DNA of 64,000 bases from Euzebyella marina (GTDB taxonomy: Bacteria > Bacteroidota > Bacteroidia > Flavobacteriales > Flavobacteriaceae). The notes beneath the pieces were generated by a model. The model ran no database searches and was not told where the DNA came from. It saw only the letters and a program-made list of their open reading frames with translations. Positions 1 through 9,900 of this stretch are shown piece by piece. The position numbers and the translations under genes are program-made. The stretch spans positions 682,001-746,000 of the forward strand of contig NZ_JACYFK010000001.1 in the NCBI RefSeq assembly GCF_014855515.1, read 5' to 3'. The first letter of the stretch is position 1. Every line of letters starts with the position of its first letter.

Positions 1-1
1 A

Positions 2-316
2 GGCGTTATCACTTCTTTCGCAGCCAGAGAAGTATTTGTTGGTACTTTGGCCACCATTTATAGTGTAGGAAGCGATGAAGAAGAAACAATCAAGAATAGA
101 ATGGCCGCTGAAGTAAGACCTAGTGGAAAACCGGTCTTTAATCTAGCAACGGGAATATCGCTTATGTTGTTCTATGCCTTTGCAATGCAATGTATGAGCA
201 CTTTGGCAATTGTTAAAAGGGAGACAAATTCTTGGAAATGGCCTGCATATCAGTTAATTTCTATGAGTATCATCGCCTACCTCATGGCTTTGGTAGCCTA
301 TCAAACATTGAAATAA
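2..316 (+). CDS. feoB: Ferrous iron transporter FeoB, C-terminal fragment
   Basis: The window opens inside this gene; only the last 104 codons are present, in the frame that starts at base 2. FeoB is the inner-membrane Fe(II) transporter with a cytosolic N-terminal G domain, which lies outside the window. The visible part carries the conserved FeoB segment SFAAREVFVGTLATIY at its start, then a cytosolic stretch rich in E/K, then two hydrophobic helices that close the protein. The stop at 314-316 is one base from the next ATG, so it is cotranscribed with the small Cys-rich protein that follows, the usual FeoB partner in Bacteroidota. The family call is firm; the start and any FeoA fusion cannot be seen. 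Confidence 0.9.
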   Translation, partial: GVITSFAAREVFVGTLATIYSVGSDEEETIKNRMAAEVRPSGKPVFNLATGISLMLFYAFAMQCMSTLAIVKRETNSWKWPAYQLISMSIIAYLMALVAYQTLK

Positions 317-317
317 T

Positions 318-458
318 ATGATACAAGAGATAATCGCCTTTATTATTCTAGGCTTCGCCGTACTTTACTTGGTTCATAAATTCATCTATCCCATTTCTTT
401 TTTAAGCGGTAAAAAGAAGAAAAAAGCTTGTGGCTCTACAGATTGTGGTTGTGATTGA
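318..458 (+). CDS. FeoB-associated Cys-rich membrane protein (46 aa)
   Basis: This small gene begins one base after the feoB stop. The 46-residue product has one N-terminal membrane helix (about residues 4-24), a run of five lysines (32-36) and a short tail with three cysteines (C38, C43, C45 in KACGSTDCGCD). This layout matches the FeoB-associated Cys-rich membrane protein family, which sits next to feoB in many bacteria and is thought to help or regulate Fe(II) uptake, perhaps by binding iron or an Fe-S centre. Its exact role is not established. The tight spacing and the Cys tail make the call likely although the protein is short. Confidence 0.8.
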   Translation: MIQEIIAFIILGFAVLYLVHKFIYPISFLSGKKKKKACGSTDCGCD

Positions 459-579
459 CAGACGTCTATACTGCCAATGAACACCACAGCGTTAGTAGTT
501 TATGAGTTAAAAAAAGAATAAATCGCTATTAACGAAATCAAAAAAAGGCGGTAGGTTCGTGGTCAATTATTTCTTTTGA

Positions 580-2133
580 ATGACCAAAACCGCAAAGCGA
601 ACTGTGAAGCAACTATTTACGCTTTTTATTTTACTGGCGATTGCCTGTTCAAATGCGCAATCACTTTCTTCTGTAGTCGTCGATTCTTCTACCCTTAAAC
701 CCATCCCCTACGTAACGGTACAATTGAACAACCGGGGCATGATAACCAACGAAGAAGGTCGTTTCAAATTTTCTTTGGATGAGAGCATAAAACCTACCGA
801 TTCTCTGTTTATTTCCTGTATCGGGTATGAAAGCATTGGCAAACCACTTGAACAGTTTACCGACAGTCTTATCTTCATAAAACCTAAGGCTATTGAATTA
901 AAAGAGGTTATCGTATCGAACAAAAACTATACGCCAAAAGAAATAATTGAACTGGTCGAAGATAACTTGAAAAAAAACTACTATACCCAGCTCACCAAGA
1001 AACGCGTATTTCTTCGCGAGACCTATCAAAATAGGGTTCTAAAGACCAACTATGAGATAAAGAAATCATCTATAGATGCCTTTAACCGTAATTTTCTGGA
1101 TAGCGTTGTAAGCACCGTGCCCAAAGAGAATACGTACTACACCGAAATGTTGGGCGATTTATACGGAGGTGATGATGCCGATGAGCAAAAACTAGACCTG
1201 ATCAAAGCTTCAGAGCTTTATGACAAAAACAAGGATATTGATTTAGAAAAACTGGAGGAAAAATTCAATCAGATTGTCAAAAAGAATATAAAGACTGATT
1301 CTTATTTCAAAGTGAAATCCGGTCTCTTTGGCACGAAAATAGACCCGGAAGATATGGGCGACCTTTTTGAGGAAGAAATCGATTCGTCAGATGCTGCGGC
1401 ACTTAACGAAAAGCTCGAGCAAGAAAGAAAACAGAAAGAAGACCGCCGAAAATTTTTCTTGAAATACAAACGGGAAACTCTAGGAAACCTATTCGCCAAT
1501 CTCCCTATTTTCGATGATACCGATTACAATGTCTTATTCAAGCCTCGAAGGTATAACTTGTCGCTTGAGAACTTCACCTATATCGGAGACCAATCGGTAT
1601 ATGTTATCAACTTTGAACCCGATGGTTCACCTGAATTTCAAGGAACGTTATATATCAATTCAGACGATTTTGCTCTTATTCGTATGGATTTTGAAAACAC
1701 AGAACCACTTAGAGACTTTAGTTTACTAGGGGTGTCTTTCAAAGAATACTTGGCAAAAGGAAGCATTATTTTCGCTAAGGGAATCGACCAAAAATACCAT
1801 TTGAGATATTATAATATAATCAAAGGGGTGCAAGCCGGGTTCAATAGACCTTTAGCCATCATTGAAAAAAACAAAAATGTAAAGGGCAGAAGAAAACAAA
1901 ATGAATTAAAGCTGAAGATAGATGCTTCTTTTGGCAACATCAATAGTTATGAGCTAGTTGTTTTTGACGAGAATCCGATCAATTCTGAACAATTTGATTA
2001 TTTCAAGGAGAATAATAATGTACTGCCCGAATATATGCCCAACTACGACCCTGAGTTTTGGAAAGGTTATAATATTATCGAGCCCAACAAGGCTATCAAA
2101 GAATTCACATCAGAAGTAGAGTTGGGCGATTAA
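580..2133 (+). CDS. Secreted protein with carboxypeptidase-like regulatory domain
   Basis: A 517-residue exported protein. Residues 1-26 form a signal peptide ending SNA before Q27. Residues 28-110 are a CarboxypepD_reg-like beta-sandwich: the VTVQLNNRGMITNEEGRF segment and the later SCIGYES segment are typical. This domain also occurs at the N-terminus of TonB-dependent receptors, but no plug or barrel follows here. The middle (about 190-310) is very charged and probably helical; the C-terminal half is rich in beta strands with no family I recognise. The protein is probably periplasmic or attached to the outer membrane. It meets the DUF423 gene tail to tail, the stop codons sharing bases 2130-2133. 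Function unknown. Confidence 0.8.
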   Translation: MTKTAKRTVKQLFTLFILLAIACSNAQSLSSVVVDSSTLKPIPYVTVQLNNRGMITNEEGRFKFSLDESIKPTDSLFISCIGYESIGKPLEQFTDSLIFIKPKAIELKEVIVSNKNYTPKEIIELVEDNLKKNYYTQLTKKRVFLRETYQNRVLKTNYEIKKSSIDAFNRNFLDSVVSTVPKENTYYTEMLGDLYGGDDADEQKLDLIKASELYDKNKDIDLEKLEEKFNQIVKKNIKTDSYFKVKSGLFGTKIDPEDMGDLFEEEIDSSDAAALNEKLEQERKQKEDRRKFFLKYKRETLGNLFANLPIFDDTDYNVLFKPRRYNLSLENFTYIGDQSVYVINFEPDGSPEFQGTLYINSDDFALIRMDFENTEPLRDFSLLGVSFKEYLAKGSIIFAKGIDQKYHLRYYNIIKGVQAGFNRPLAIIEKNKNVKGRRKQNELKLKIDASFGNINSYELVVFDENPINSEQFDYFKENNNVLPEYMPNYDPEFWKGYNIIEPNKAIKEFTSEVELGD

Positions 2134-2516
2134 ATGAAATTACCTACTAAATTATAAATTAGAAGTGCCCAACCGCCTACCAATAGAAGTCCGCCAAGTG
2201 GAGTAATAGGCCCCAAAAACTTCCATTTGTTGCCTCTAGACCCCGTTAAGGTCAATCCGTAAATACTAAAAGAGAATAAAAATACACCTATTACAAAGCA
2301 ATAGATCATTGCTTTTTGATAGCCGGTATCAAGGTTGAAATTGAACCCCAGCATAAGTAATACCAAAGCATGGTACATTTGGTATTTCACACCTGTTTCA
2401 AAACTTTTCAATTGGTCATCGGTAAAGGTTTTCTTTAGGGCATGGGCACCAAAAGCACCGAAAACAACAGCTAACAAACCAAATAGTGAACCAAAAACCT
2501 GCGCGAATAGAACCAT
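2130..2516 (-). CDS. DUF423 family membrane protein
   Basis: A 128-residue inner-membrane protein of the DUF423 (YgdD/TMEM256-like) family, with four predicted helices. Family marks are VFGAFGAHALKK near the N-terminus, YQMYHALVLL in the second helix region and a C-terminal TPLGGLLLVGGWALL. The open frame extends to a TTG at 2537, but the ATG at 2516 is preferred because a TATCTTTG -7 box (2526-2533, minus strand) lies nine bases before it, which would leave the TTG untranscribed. The biochemical role of the family is unknown. Confidence 0.85.
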   Translation of the reverse strand: MVLFAQVFGSLFGLLAVVFGAFGAHALKKTFTDDQLKSFETGVKYQMYHALVLLMLGFNFNLDTGYQKAMIYCFVIGVFLFSFSIYGLTLTGSRGNKWKFLGPITPLGGLLLVGGWALLIYNLVGNFI

Positions 2517-2525
2517 CTTTTTTGG

Positions 2526-2533
2526 CAAAGATA
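2526..2533 (-). promoter_or_regulatory. Candidate -7 box (TATCTTTG) of the DUF423 gene
   Basis: On the minus strand TATCTTTG matches the Bacteroidota -7 consensus TAnnTTTG exactly and lies nine bases before the ATG at 2516. No clear TTTG is seen at the -33 distance, which falls in the terminator hairpin of the gene upstream. Confidence 0.4.
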
Positions 2534-2546
2534 ACAACCTATTGGT

Positions 2547-2574
2547 AAGGCCACCTTGTTTTCTAGGTGGCCTT
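2547..2574 (-). terminator. Hairpin terminator after the NTF2-like gene
   Basis: The arms AAGGCCACCT and AGGTGGCCTT pair perfectly over ten bases around an eight-base loop. The hairpin starts 19 bases after the stop of the minus-strand gene at 2593. The T-tract on the minus strand is weak; the plus side runs into TTTAATTTTT, so it could also stop readthrough on the plus strand. Confidence 0.6.
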
Positions 2575-2592
2575 TAATTTTTGAACAGCTTC

Positions 2593-2955
2593 TTACTCGT
2601 CGTAGAAAAATTGCTCTTTTATGATCTTACCGTCCTTTACTTCGTAAACTGCAATTTCAGACATTTTAGAACGTTGCCCTGATGGCTTATGGGTAGTGTC
2701 TAGATCAAACTTTACCGAGAACCAATTATCTGCCACGAGAGGGTCTGATACTTCGCTATCATGAACTTCAAAGTTGGCTTCCCACCATTCGCCTTTCTTT
2801 TTGATTCCTTCAAGACCTTCAACATACCCGCCTTCTCCTTTTCCGTCGTTTTCAATACTTACGATTTTATCGCTGTATAATTCTTCATAAGGTTTTACAA
2901 AATCTCCTTCTTTACACCAAGAAACCAGTTTTGAGGCAATCTCACTCGTTTTCAT
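2593..2955 (-). CDS. SnoaL/NTF2-like domain protein
   Basis: A 120-residue cytosolic protein of the SnoaL-like NTF2 superfamily. The order fits a small cone-shaped alpha+beta fold: two helices at the N-terminus (ASKLVSWCKEGDFVKPYEELY), the short strand DKIVSIE, a helix around GLEGIKKKGEWWEANF, then four strands ending in VKDGKIIKEQFFYDE. Members are enzymes or simple binding proteins, and no substrate can be read from the sequence. The ATG at 2955 is the only sensible start. It is a single gene with its own hairpin terminator downstream. Confidence 0.75.
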   Translation of the reverse strand: MKTSEIASKLVSWCKEGDFVKPYEELYSDKIVSIENDGKGEGGYVEGLEGIKKKGEWWEANFEVHDSEVSDPLVADNWFSVKFDLDTTHKPSGQRSKMSEIAVYEVKDGKIIKEQFFYDE

Positions 2956-3067
2956 ATAACATTATTTAATTAGTTGCCACAACAAGTTACGCTATACCCT
3001 ATTTAGGCACAACACTGTAACACCAAATTTAAAGTTATTTTAAAATGGAAAATCGGGGCTGACGCAA

Positions 3068-3499
3068 TCAGTTGGGTTCAACAGGTATTTTTGAAGAAAG
3101 TAACTGAAACAATTGGTCTGTTTCTAGCGAGTCTTTAAGGTTGACAAACAGCTTTATTGAATCGTGATGGACGAGTTTTATTTTTGAATGCTCAATATTA
3201 TCAGCGAATACATATACCTTTTTATCCGTGAGAGAGTCTTTAAACTCACGAAAGACGCCTTTCTCTTTTTCCAAGGCGGAGAAACCATTTAAACGTTCCA
3301 TCGGCGGAATTCTTTCCTCCATTATTACGCTATCCAATTCAGAGTATTTAATCTTTTGGTAGTAGAAGCCCGAAACTACTCTAAAACCCTCACTGTCAGT
3401 TGAAGTCCAGTTTTTGAAATGTAAAACGAACGTGAAAAGGCATATGATAACAGTTATAATGGCCAAAACATTCCAAAACCAGCCTCGGTTTTTCTCCAT
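3068..3499 (-). CDS. Hypothetical protein with one N-terminal membrane helix
   Basis: A 143-residue protein I do not recognise. A short basic start (MEKNRGW) is followed by one hydrophobic helix (about residues 9-27, NVLAIITVIICLFTFVL), then a soluble domain of about 115 residues with alternating strands and charged turns. It looks like an inner-membrane-anchored protein with its domain in the periplasm. On the minus strand a TACGTTTG box (3537-3544) lies about 37 bases before the ATG and fits the -7 consensus. No operon partner is evident. Confidence 0.6.
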   Translation of the reverse strand: MEKNRGWFWNVLAIITVIICLFTFVLHFKNWTSTDSEGFRVVSGFYYQKIKYSELDSVIMEERIPPMERLNGFSALEKEKGVFREFKDSLTDKKVYVFADNIEHSKIKLVHHDSIKLFVNLKDSLETDQLFQLLSSKIPVEPN

Positions 3500-3694
3500 A
3501 ACTCTTTACTTTCTTGTATTCTCGATTCTATTAATACAAACGTACAAAAGCACTTAAAATTTTTCACCGTCAAACAAATATTACCTCTGGTTGAAAATAG
3601 AACCAATCGGGGCATTTATTAAAGTTAAAACATACGAATAGCCCGAAAATCATTCTTTATCTTCAGCGTACCATTTATAAAAGGTAAGAAGGAC

Positions 3695-6319
3695 ATGAAC
3701 AATGCGGAAAATAATAGACTTGAAGAGCACTACACCAAGAAAAAAGATTGGCTTAAATGGGGGCCGTACCTTAGTGAGCGCCAATGGGGAACGGTTCGTG
3801 AAGATTATAGCGCAAATGGTGACGCCTGGAACTATTTCCCCCATGACCACTCAAGAAGTCGCACTTACCGATGGGGCGAAGACGGCATAGCCGGAATATC
3901 TGACAGGTATTGCAATATCTGCTTTGCCGTCGCTCTCTGGAATGGTAAAGACCCCATACTAAAAGAACGAATGTTCGGGCTTACCGGCCCGGAAGGCAAT
4001 CATGGTGAAGATGTAAAAGAATTGTACTACTACCTCGAAAATACCCCTTCACATTCGTACATGAAGCATTTGTACAAATACCCCCAAAACGAATATCCTT
4101 ATGATAAATTGGTCGCGGAAAACAGGAAAAAGTCAAAAACTGATAAGGAGTATGAACTTTTAGATACAGGTATTTTTGACAACAATGAGTATTTCGATGT
4201 CTACACCGAATATGCCAAAGGCGATGAAGAAGACCTGTTGATAAAAATATCCGTAAGCAACCGAGGCCCAAAAAAATCGGCCATCGCCGTATTACCCACA
4301 CTATGGATCCGCAACTTTTGGAGTTTCACGGGCATGCAACAAAAACCAATTATCAAAAAAGATGAAAAAGACGCCAATTCCGTTTTTATTGAACATGAAT
4401 ACGTTGGCAAATACCATCTTTATTTTGAAGAACCCAACCAATGCCTTTTTACCGAAAACGAAACCAATCGTGAATTGGTCTACAACGATAAAAATGATCA
4501 CCCCTATAAAAAAGACCTTTTTCATCAGGCGGTGACAACGCATGATTTTTCGAAGGCCATTGAACGTAACCACGGTACAAAGTTTTCGCCTTTATATCAG
4601 TTGGAAATCGGTGCCGGCGAAACCGTAACACTTAAACTGCGTTTGTCAAGCTCACCTATTGAATCGCCTTTTGACAATTCTTTTGATGATATTTTCAATT
4701 CGAGAATCAATGAATCAAGTGAGTTTTTAAACGATTTAACCGAGAATTCCACCCCTGAGCAACGAGAAATTCAAAAGCAGGCTTTTGCTGGCCTACTATG
4801 GACAAAGCAATATTATAATTATGAGGTAGAACAGTGGATAAACGGCGACCCTGAAAGTTCACCACCTCATGAGCGAAAGTATGGGCGCAACAGTAGTTGG
4901 AAAACTTTTCGTAACCACGATATACTTTCAATGCCCGATGCTTGGGAATACCCTTGGTTCGCGGCTTGGGATTCTGCCTTTCACTGTGTAACGTTCTCAA
5001 TGGTCGACCACGAGTTTGCCAAGAAACAGCTATTGCTTTTCACCAAAGAATGGTACATGGCCGCTAACGGACAAATACCTGCCTACGAATGGAATTTTAG
5101 CGATGTAAACCCCCCGGTGCAGGCTTGGGCAGCCATTCAAATCTATCAAATGGAACAGCGAAAAACGGGAAATCGTGACATCGATTTTTTAAAACGCATG
5201 TTCAATAAACTCGCTTTGAACTTCACATGGTGGGTCAACCGAGAAGACAGCCTTAATAATAATGTATTTGAAGGCGGTTTTTTGGGATTGGACAATATCG
5301 GGGTTTTTGACCGTAGCAACGGTGTGCCCGGTGGAGGCGTTCTAGAACAAGTAGACGGTACTTCTTGGATGGCACTTTATTGCCTCAATATGTTGGAAAT
5401 GGCCATTGAAATAGCGAAGGTAGACCACAGTTTTGAAGATATGTGCATCAAGTATTTCGGCCACTTTTGCTTTATCACCGAGGCGCTGAACAAAATCTCG
5501 GAAGGGTCTGCAGGCTCTTGGGACGAGCAAGATGGTTTCTTTTACGACACCCTTATTCTACCGAACACTGAACGCATACCCATTAAGGTGCGCTCTATTT
5601 CAGGTTTGTTATCGTTAGCTGCCGTACTGAACATTCGAAAAGAATCTCTGGATCAACTACCAAGGTTTAAGTCGAGTATGGCATGGTACCGCAAATACCG
5701 TATGGAAAATAATAAATATCAGGTGATAGAGGAATATGAACCTGATAAAGACGTACTATTATCGCTTGTGCCCAGAGAACGCTTGAACGTTTTGATGGAA
5801 AGTGTTTTAGATGAATCGGAGTTTTTGGGGGAATTCGGCATACGGTCATTATCTAAACTACACGAAGAACCTTATAACGTGAACATTAATGGGGCCAACT
5901 ATAGTATTAATTACGAATGCGCAGAATCGACCACAGATTTGTTTGGAGGAAATTCAAATTGGCGTGGACCTATCTGGATGCCTATGAACTATTTGTTCAT
6001 AAGTACCTTTAAAGAATACCACAACCACTTTGATGATAATTTAAAATTTGCATACCCATCGGGCAGTGATAATTATTTGAATCTAAAGGAAATTGCTTTT
6101 GAAATCAGTAAAAGGCTCATTGCAATTTTTAAGACCAACGAAGATGGTAAAAGGCCGGTGAACGCCTTATATGATAAGATATATACTGATAAGTATTTTA
6201 AAGACTTGATTTTGTTCTATGAATACTTTGACGGCAATAATGGCCGAGGGGTAGGCGCATCTCATCAAACCGGGTGGACTGCCCTTGTAGCCAATTTAAT
6301 TGAAGAGATTAATCGTTAA
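3695..6319 (+). CDS. GH63/MGH1-like glucosidase
   Basis: An 874-residue protein of the mannosyl-oligosaccharide-glucosidase-like family often annotated simply as glucosidase. Residues 1-340 form the N-terminal beta-rich part, with the family stretch SRTYRWGEDGIAGISDR and the GLTGPEGNHGEDVKE segment. Residues 370-870 form the (alpha/alpha)6 barrel with PWFAAWDSAFH around residues 418-428, which by family analogy holds the acidic catalytic residue, and NWRGPIWMPMNYL near residue 755. There is no signal peptide, so the enzyme is probably cytosolic and trims alpha-glucosides or stored/imported oligosaccharides; the substrate is unknown. The gene stands alone. The 195 bases before it hold no other gene. 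Confidence 0.8.
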   Translation: MNNAENNRLEEHYTKKKDWLKWGPYLSERQWGTVREDYSANGDAWNYFPHDHSRSRTYRWGEDGIAGISDRYCNICFAVALWNGKDPILKERMFGLTGPEGNHGEDVKELYYYLENTPSHSYMKHLYKYPQNEYPYDKLVAENRKKSKTDKEYELLDTGIFDNNEYFDVYTEYAKGDEEDLLIKISVSNRGPKKSAIAVLPTLWIRNFWSFTGMQQKPIIKKDEKDANSVFIEHEYVGKYHLYFEEPNQCLFTENETNRELVYNDKNDHPYKKDLFHQAVTTHDFSKAIERNHGTKFSPLYQLEIGAGETVTLKLRLSSSPIESPFDNSFDDIFNSRINESSEFLNDLTENSTPEQREIQKQAFAGLLWTKQYYNYEVEQWINGDPESSPPHERKYGRNSSWKTFRNHDILSMPDAWEYPWFAAWDSAFHCVTFSMVDHEFAKKQLLLFTKEWYMAANGQIPAYEWNFSDVNPPVQAWAAIQIYQMEQRKTGNRDIDFLKRMFNKLALNFTWWVNREDSLNNNVFEGGFLGLDNIGVFDRSNGVPGGGVLEQVDGTSWMALYCLNMLEMAIEIAKVDHSFEDMCIKYFGHFCFITEALNKISEGSAGSWDEQDGFFYDTLILPNTERIPIKVRSISGLLSLAAVLNIRKESLDQLPRFKSSMAWYRKYRMENNKYQVIEEYEPDKDVLLSLVPRERLNVLMESVLDESEFLGEFGIRSLSKLHEEPYNVNINGANYSINYECAESTTDLFGGNSNWRGPIWMPMNYLFISTFKEYHNHFDDNLKFAYPSGSDNYLNLKEIAFEISKRLIAIFKTNEDGKRPVNALYDKIYTDKYFKDLILFYEYFDGNNGRGVGASHQTGWTALVANLIEEINR

Positions 6320-6391
6320 AAGTTTGTGGTATATACCTTTATTTGTGGCATTACCTAATTATATTTTGTATCGATTATAACTCCTTGATAA

Positions 6392-6412
6392 AATTTAGAT
6401 TTGCTCTAAATT
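6392..6412. promoter_or_regulatory. Inverted repeat overlapping a -7 box before the metal-efflux operon
   Basis: Two perfect eight-base arms, AATTTAGA and TCTAAATT, surround a five-base centre. The sequence TAGATTTG (6396-6403) inside it matches the -7 consensus TAnnTTTG. The core TTTAG...CTAAA resembles the repeat between the MntR-like regulator and the TonB receptor (14033-14048), so it may bind the same metal sensor. Inference from sequence only. Confidence 0.45.
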
Positions 6413-6485
6413 ATGTGTGCAACTGCATTACTCTCAATAAATTTACATTCGACCATTTTAAAATGTAGTAACTTTAGTGCCAAGT

Positions 6486-6887
6486 ATGGCCAAGTTTGTA
6501 TCCATAACGATTTCTGCCCTGGTTCTAATCCAGAGTTTCGGCTTTCACGCCAATGATCTTGTGGTATTAGATGAATTAATCACCCATGCTAAATTCCATG
6601 CGGAAGCGTATGGTGACAACTTTTTCGTGTTCCTCTCCAAGCATTATGGCGAATTAAAAAGTGAGCACAGTCAAAAACATCAAGAAGAACAAAAAGACCA
6701 CGAAAAGCTTCCTTTTCAACAGCACAGTCAATTCAACAACTTACCCTCTGTTATCACTGCCGATTTTGAAAATTATGACGCTCGAGAACAGCAACCTATT
6801 GCAGGGGAAGATGATAATTTTTTCTACATCAACTCTTATCATTCACTAACCCTCGGCGCACCTTTTCAACCGCCTCGCTTAGCATAA
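6486..6887 (+). CDS. Small exported His/Glu-rich protein of the efflux operon
   Basis: A 133-residue protein of a type found ahead of CzcA/CusA efflux genes in Bacteroidota; no named function. The ATG at 6486 gives a hydrophobic N-terminus (residues 1-20, MAKFVSITISALVLIQSFGF) that may be a signal peptide or anchor; a GTG nine bases upstream is also in frame. Histidines cluster in ITHAKFHAEAYG and in the very hydrophilic EHSQKHQEEQKDHEK stretch. The tail ends TLGAPFQPPRLA. With histidines and acidic residues in an exported domain, a periplasmic metal-buffering or sensing role is plausible but not shown. It is followed by the RND gene after 76 bases. Confidence 0.65.
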   Translation: MAKFVSITISALVLIQSFGFHANDLVVLDELITHAKFHAEAYGDNFFVFLSKHYGELKSEHSQKHQEEQKDHEKLPFQQHSQFNNLPSVITADFENYDAREQQPIAGEDDNFFYINSYHSLTLGAPFQPPRLA

Positions 6888-6950
6888 TTCCATTCTGACA
6901 TCAAATTGTTCAATTGCCCCATGGGTTCTTGACCTATTTTTATTAATCGG

Positions 6951-6970
6951 ATTATGCTTAATTATGCTTA
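6951..6970 (+). repeat. 10-bp tandem duplication spanning the RND start codon
   Basis: ATTATGCTTA occurs twice in direct succession. The second copy holds the real start (6964); the first gives an ATG ten bases earlier in another frame, which reads 11 codons and stops at 6989. Confidence 0.9.
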
Positions 6971-9900
6971 CATCAATAGTAAATTTTAGTGTTCGCAATA
7001 AACTTATTGTGATACTATTCACCTTTTTCATAGCCGGCTACGGAATTTATGCACTAACCAAAATACCTATCGGAGCAGTGCCCGATATAACTAACAACCA
7101 AGTTCAGGTAATAACCACCTCCAGAAATCTTTCTACTCAAGATATGGAACAGTTCATTACCTATCCCGTAGAACTTGAAATGTCTAATCTACCCGGAGTT
7201 GAAGAAATACGATCAGTTACCAAATTCGGACTTTCTGTTGTGACCATCGTATTTGAAGAAGACATGGGCACTTTTCTGCCTAGACAACTCATTGCCGAGA
7301 AAATAAAATCTGCTTCAGAAAAGATACCAAATGGTTTCGGAACACCGGACATGGGCCCAATCACTACCGGTTTAGGTGAAATATACCAATATGTTTTAGA
7401 TGTTGACTCGGCTTATAAAGACGAGTATGATGTCACTGAACTAAGAACTATTCAAGATTGGGTGGTAAGGAGACAACTATCCGGTATACCAGGAGTCATT
7501 GAGGTCAATACTTGGGGAGGTTTTTTAAAACAATACGAGGTGGCCATTAAAACCGAAAAATTGAATGCCATGAACATTTCTACTCAAGACGTTTTCATGG
7601 CTCTGGAGAAAAACAACAATGTGGCAGGCGGCGGCTACATTGAAAAAGAGAACCAAGCCTACTTTATAAGGGGGGAAGGTCTCACCGAGAATCTTGAAGA
7701 TATTCGAAATATTGTGGTAACGGTTAAAGATGGTCTTCCTGTTTATATCAAAGATGTGGCAAAGGTAGGTTATGGTAGTGCCACCCGTTTCGGCGCCATA
7801 ACAGGCAATGGTGAGGGAGAAAAGGTGTTAGGTCAAATTATGATGCTAAAAAATGCGAACTCTAAGAAAGTAATAGACGCCGTAAACCAAAGGGTAGAAG
7901 AAATTTCAGAACTTTTGCCTAAGGGGGTTTATATCAATCCTGTTTTAGATAGAAGTGAGCTTATTGCAAAAACAACTTTTACCATAACTGAAAACCTAGT
8001 ACTTGGTTTTCTCATTGTTATTTTCATAGTGGTCTTGCTTCTAGGGAATTTTAGGTCAGGGCTGGTAGTGGCTTCGGTAATTCCGCTATGCTTACTCTTC
8101 GCACTTTCCTTAATGTATATTTTTGGTGTAGACGCTAACCTAATGAGCTTAGGGGCCATCGATTTTGGTATTATCATTGACGGAGCAGTGATAATAGTCG
8201 AGTTCATTGCCTTTCAGATTGCCTCTAAAAGTTCGGAATTGTCGAAACTATCTAAAAATGAACTTAAAGCCCGCAAAGATGCTATTACTATTCAAAGTGC
8301 AGCAAAAATGATGAACTCGGCCATTTTTGGTCAGCTCATCATTCTCATAGTTTTCATTCCAATTCTATCGTTAAGCGGTGTAGAAGGTAAAATGTTCAAG
8401 CCAATGGCACTCACTTTTAGCTTTGCACTTCTTGGGGCCATGGTCTTCTGTTTCACATATGTTCCAGCTGTGGCATCCCTTATTCTAAAACCTTCCAAAC
8501 GTTTATCGGAGGGTATCCCACATCGTAAGAAAGGCATTTCCTCTAGATTGGTCGGTTGGTTAAACAGAACATACGAACCAATAATAGACTGGGCATTAAA
8601 GAGTAAAAAGCTGGTGCTTGCCTTAGCATTGATTCTATTAGTATTCAGTATTTTCATTTTCTCAAAAATGGGAGGTGAGTTCGTTCCGACCCTTGATGAG
8701 GGAGACTTTGTTATACAACCCGTTCTTAAAACGGGAACCTCTCTTGGGAAAACCATAGAAACGACTACTCAAATGGAAGGTATACTACTGGAAAAATTCC
8801 CAGAAGTTAAGCAGGTGGTCACACGGATCGGGGCGGCGGAAGTTCCTACAGACCCAATGTCTATGGAGGAAAGCGATGTAATTATCACTTTAAAACCTAA
8901 AGGAGAATGGACGTCTGCCGAAACTAAAGATGAATTAGCCGATAAATTCAAGCAAGCACTTTCAGTGATTCCCGGAATAGGTGTTGAATTTACCCAACCC
9001 ATTGAAATGCGCTTTAATGAGTTAATAACGGGTGTACGTTCTGATATAGCAGTCAAAATCTTTGGAGAAAATCTTGATCTGTTAAGCAAAAAGGGCAATG
9101 AAATCAAAAACCTCATAAAAGACGTTAGGGGTGCGGCCGATATTACTGTTGAGAAAATAGTAGGCCTACCACAAATGAACGTCAAATACAATCGAAGAAA
9201 AATTGCTCGCTACGGCCTTAATATCGAAGACCTTAATAATATGATATCAATGGGCTTTGCCGGAAGAATCGTAGGAAATATGTTCGAGGGTGAAAAAATG
9301 TTCGACTTGGTAGTACGTCTTGATGCCGAAAAAAGAACCGGCTTAAATAACTTAAGAAACCTCTATGTAGACACCCCAAGTGGTAATAAGGTGCCTTTAA
9401 GCGAATTAGCGGATATCAGCTATCAAAAAGGGGCGGCAAAAATTTCTCGTGATAATACTCGAAGAAGAATTGTAGTAGGCATCAATGTTAGGGACAGAGA
9501 TCTTCAATCTGTGGTCGATGATGTTCAAACACTTATCGAAAACAATCTTGAACTACCAACAGGCTATTATATAACGTACGGCGGTCAGTTTGAAAATCTT
9601 CAAAGTGCCAAGTCGAGATTACTGATTGCCGTGCCTATCGCCCTTGTACTCATTTTCATTCTGCTCTACTTTGCATTTAAATCGGTCAAAGAAGCCCTTT
9701 TAATTTATTCAGCGATTCCACTTGCAGCAGTTGGCGGAATTCTATTTTTATGGATGAGGGGTATGCCTTTCAGTATTTCGGCCGCGGTCGGCTTTATCGC
9801 ACTCTTTGGTATTGCCGTACTGAATGGCATTGTTTTGATAGAGCATTTTAAAGAACTGCAGAAGCAAAGCGCTGAGAATATTGAAACAATAATTAAAAAG

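Noticed and set aside
6338-6349. GGTATATACC palindrome after the glucosidase gene as a terminator
   Set aside because: The stem is short and AT-rich, with no T run of the usual kind.
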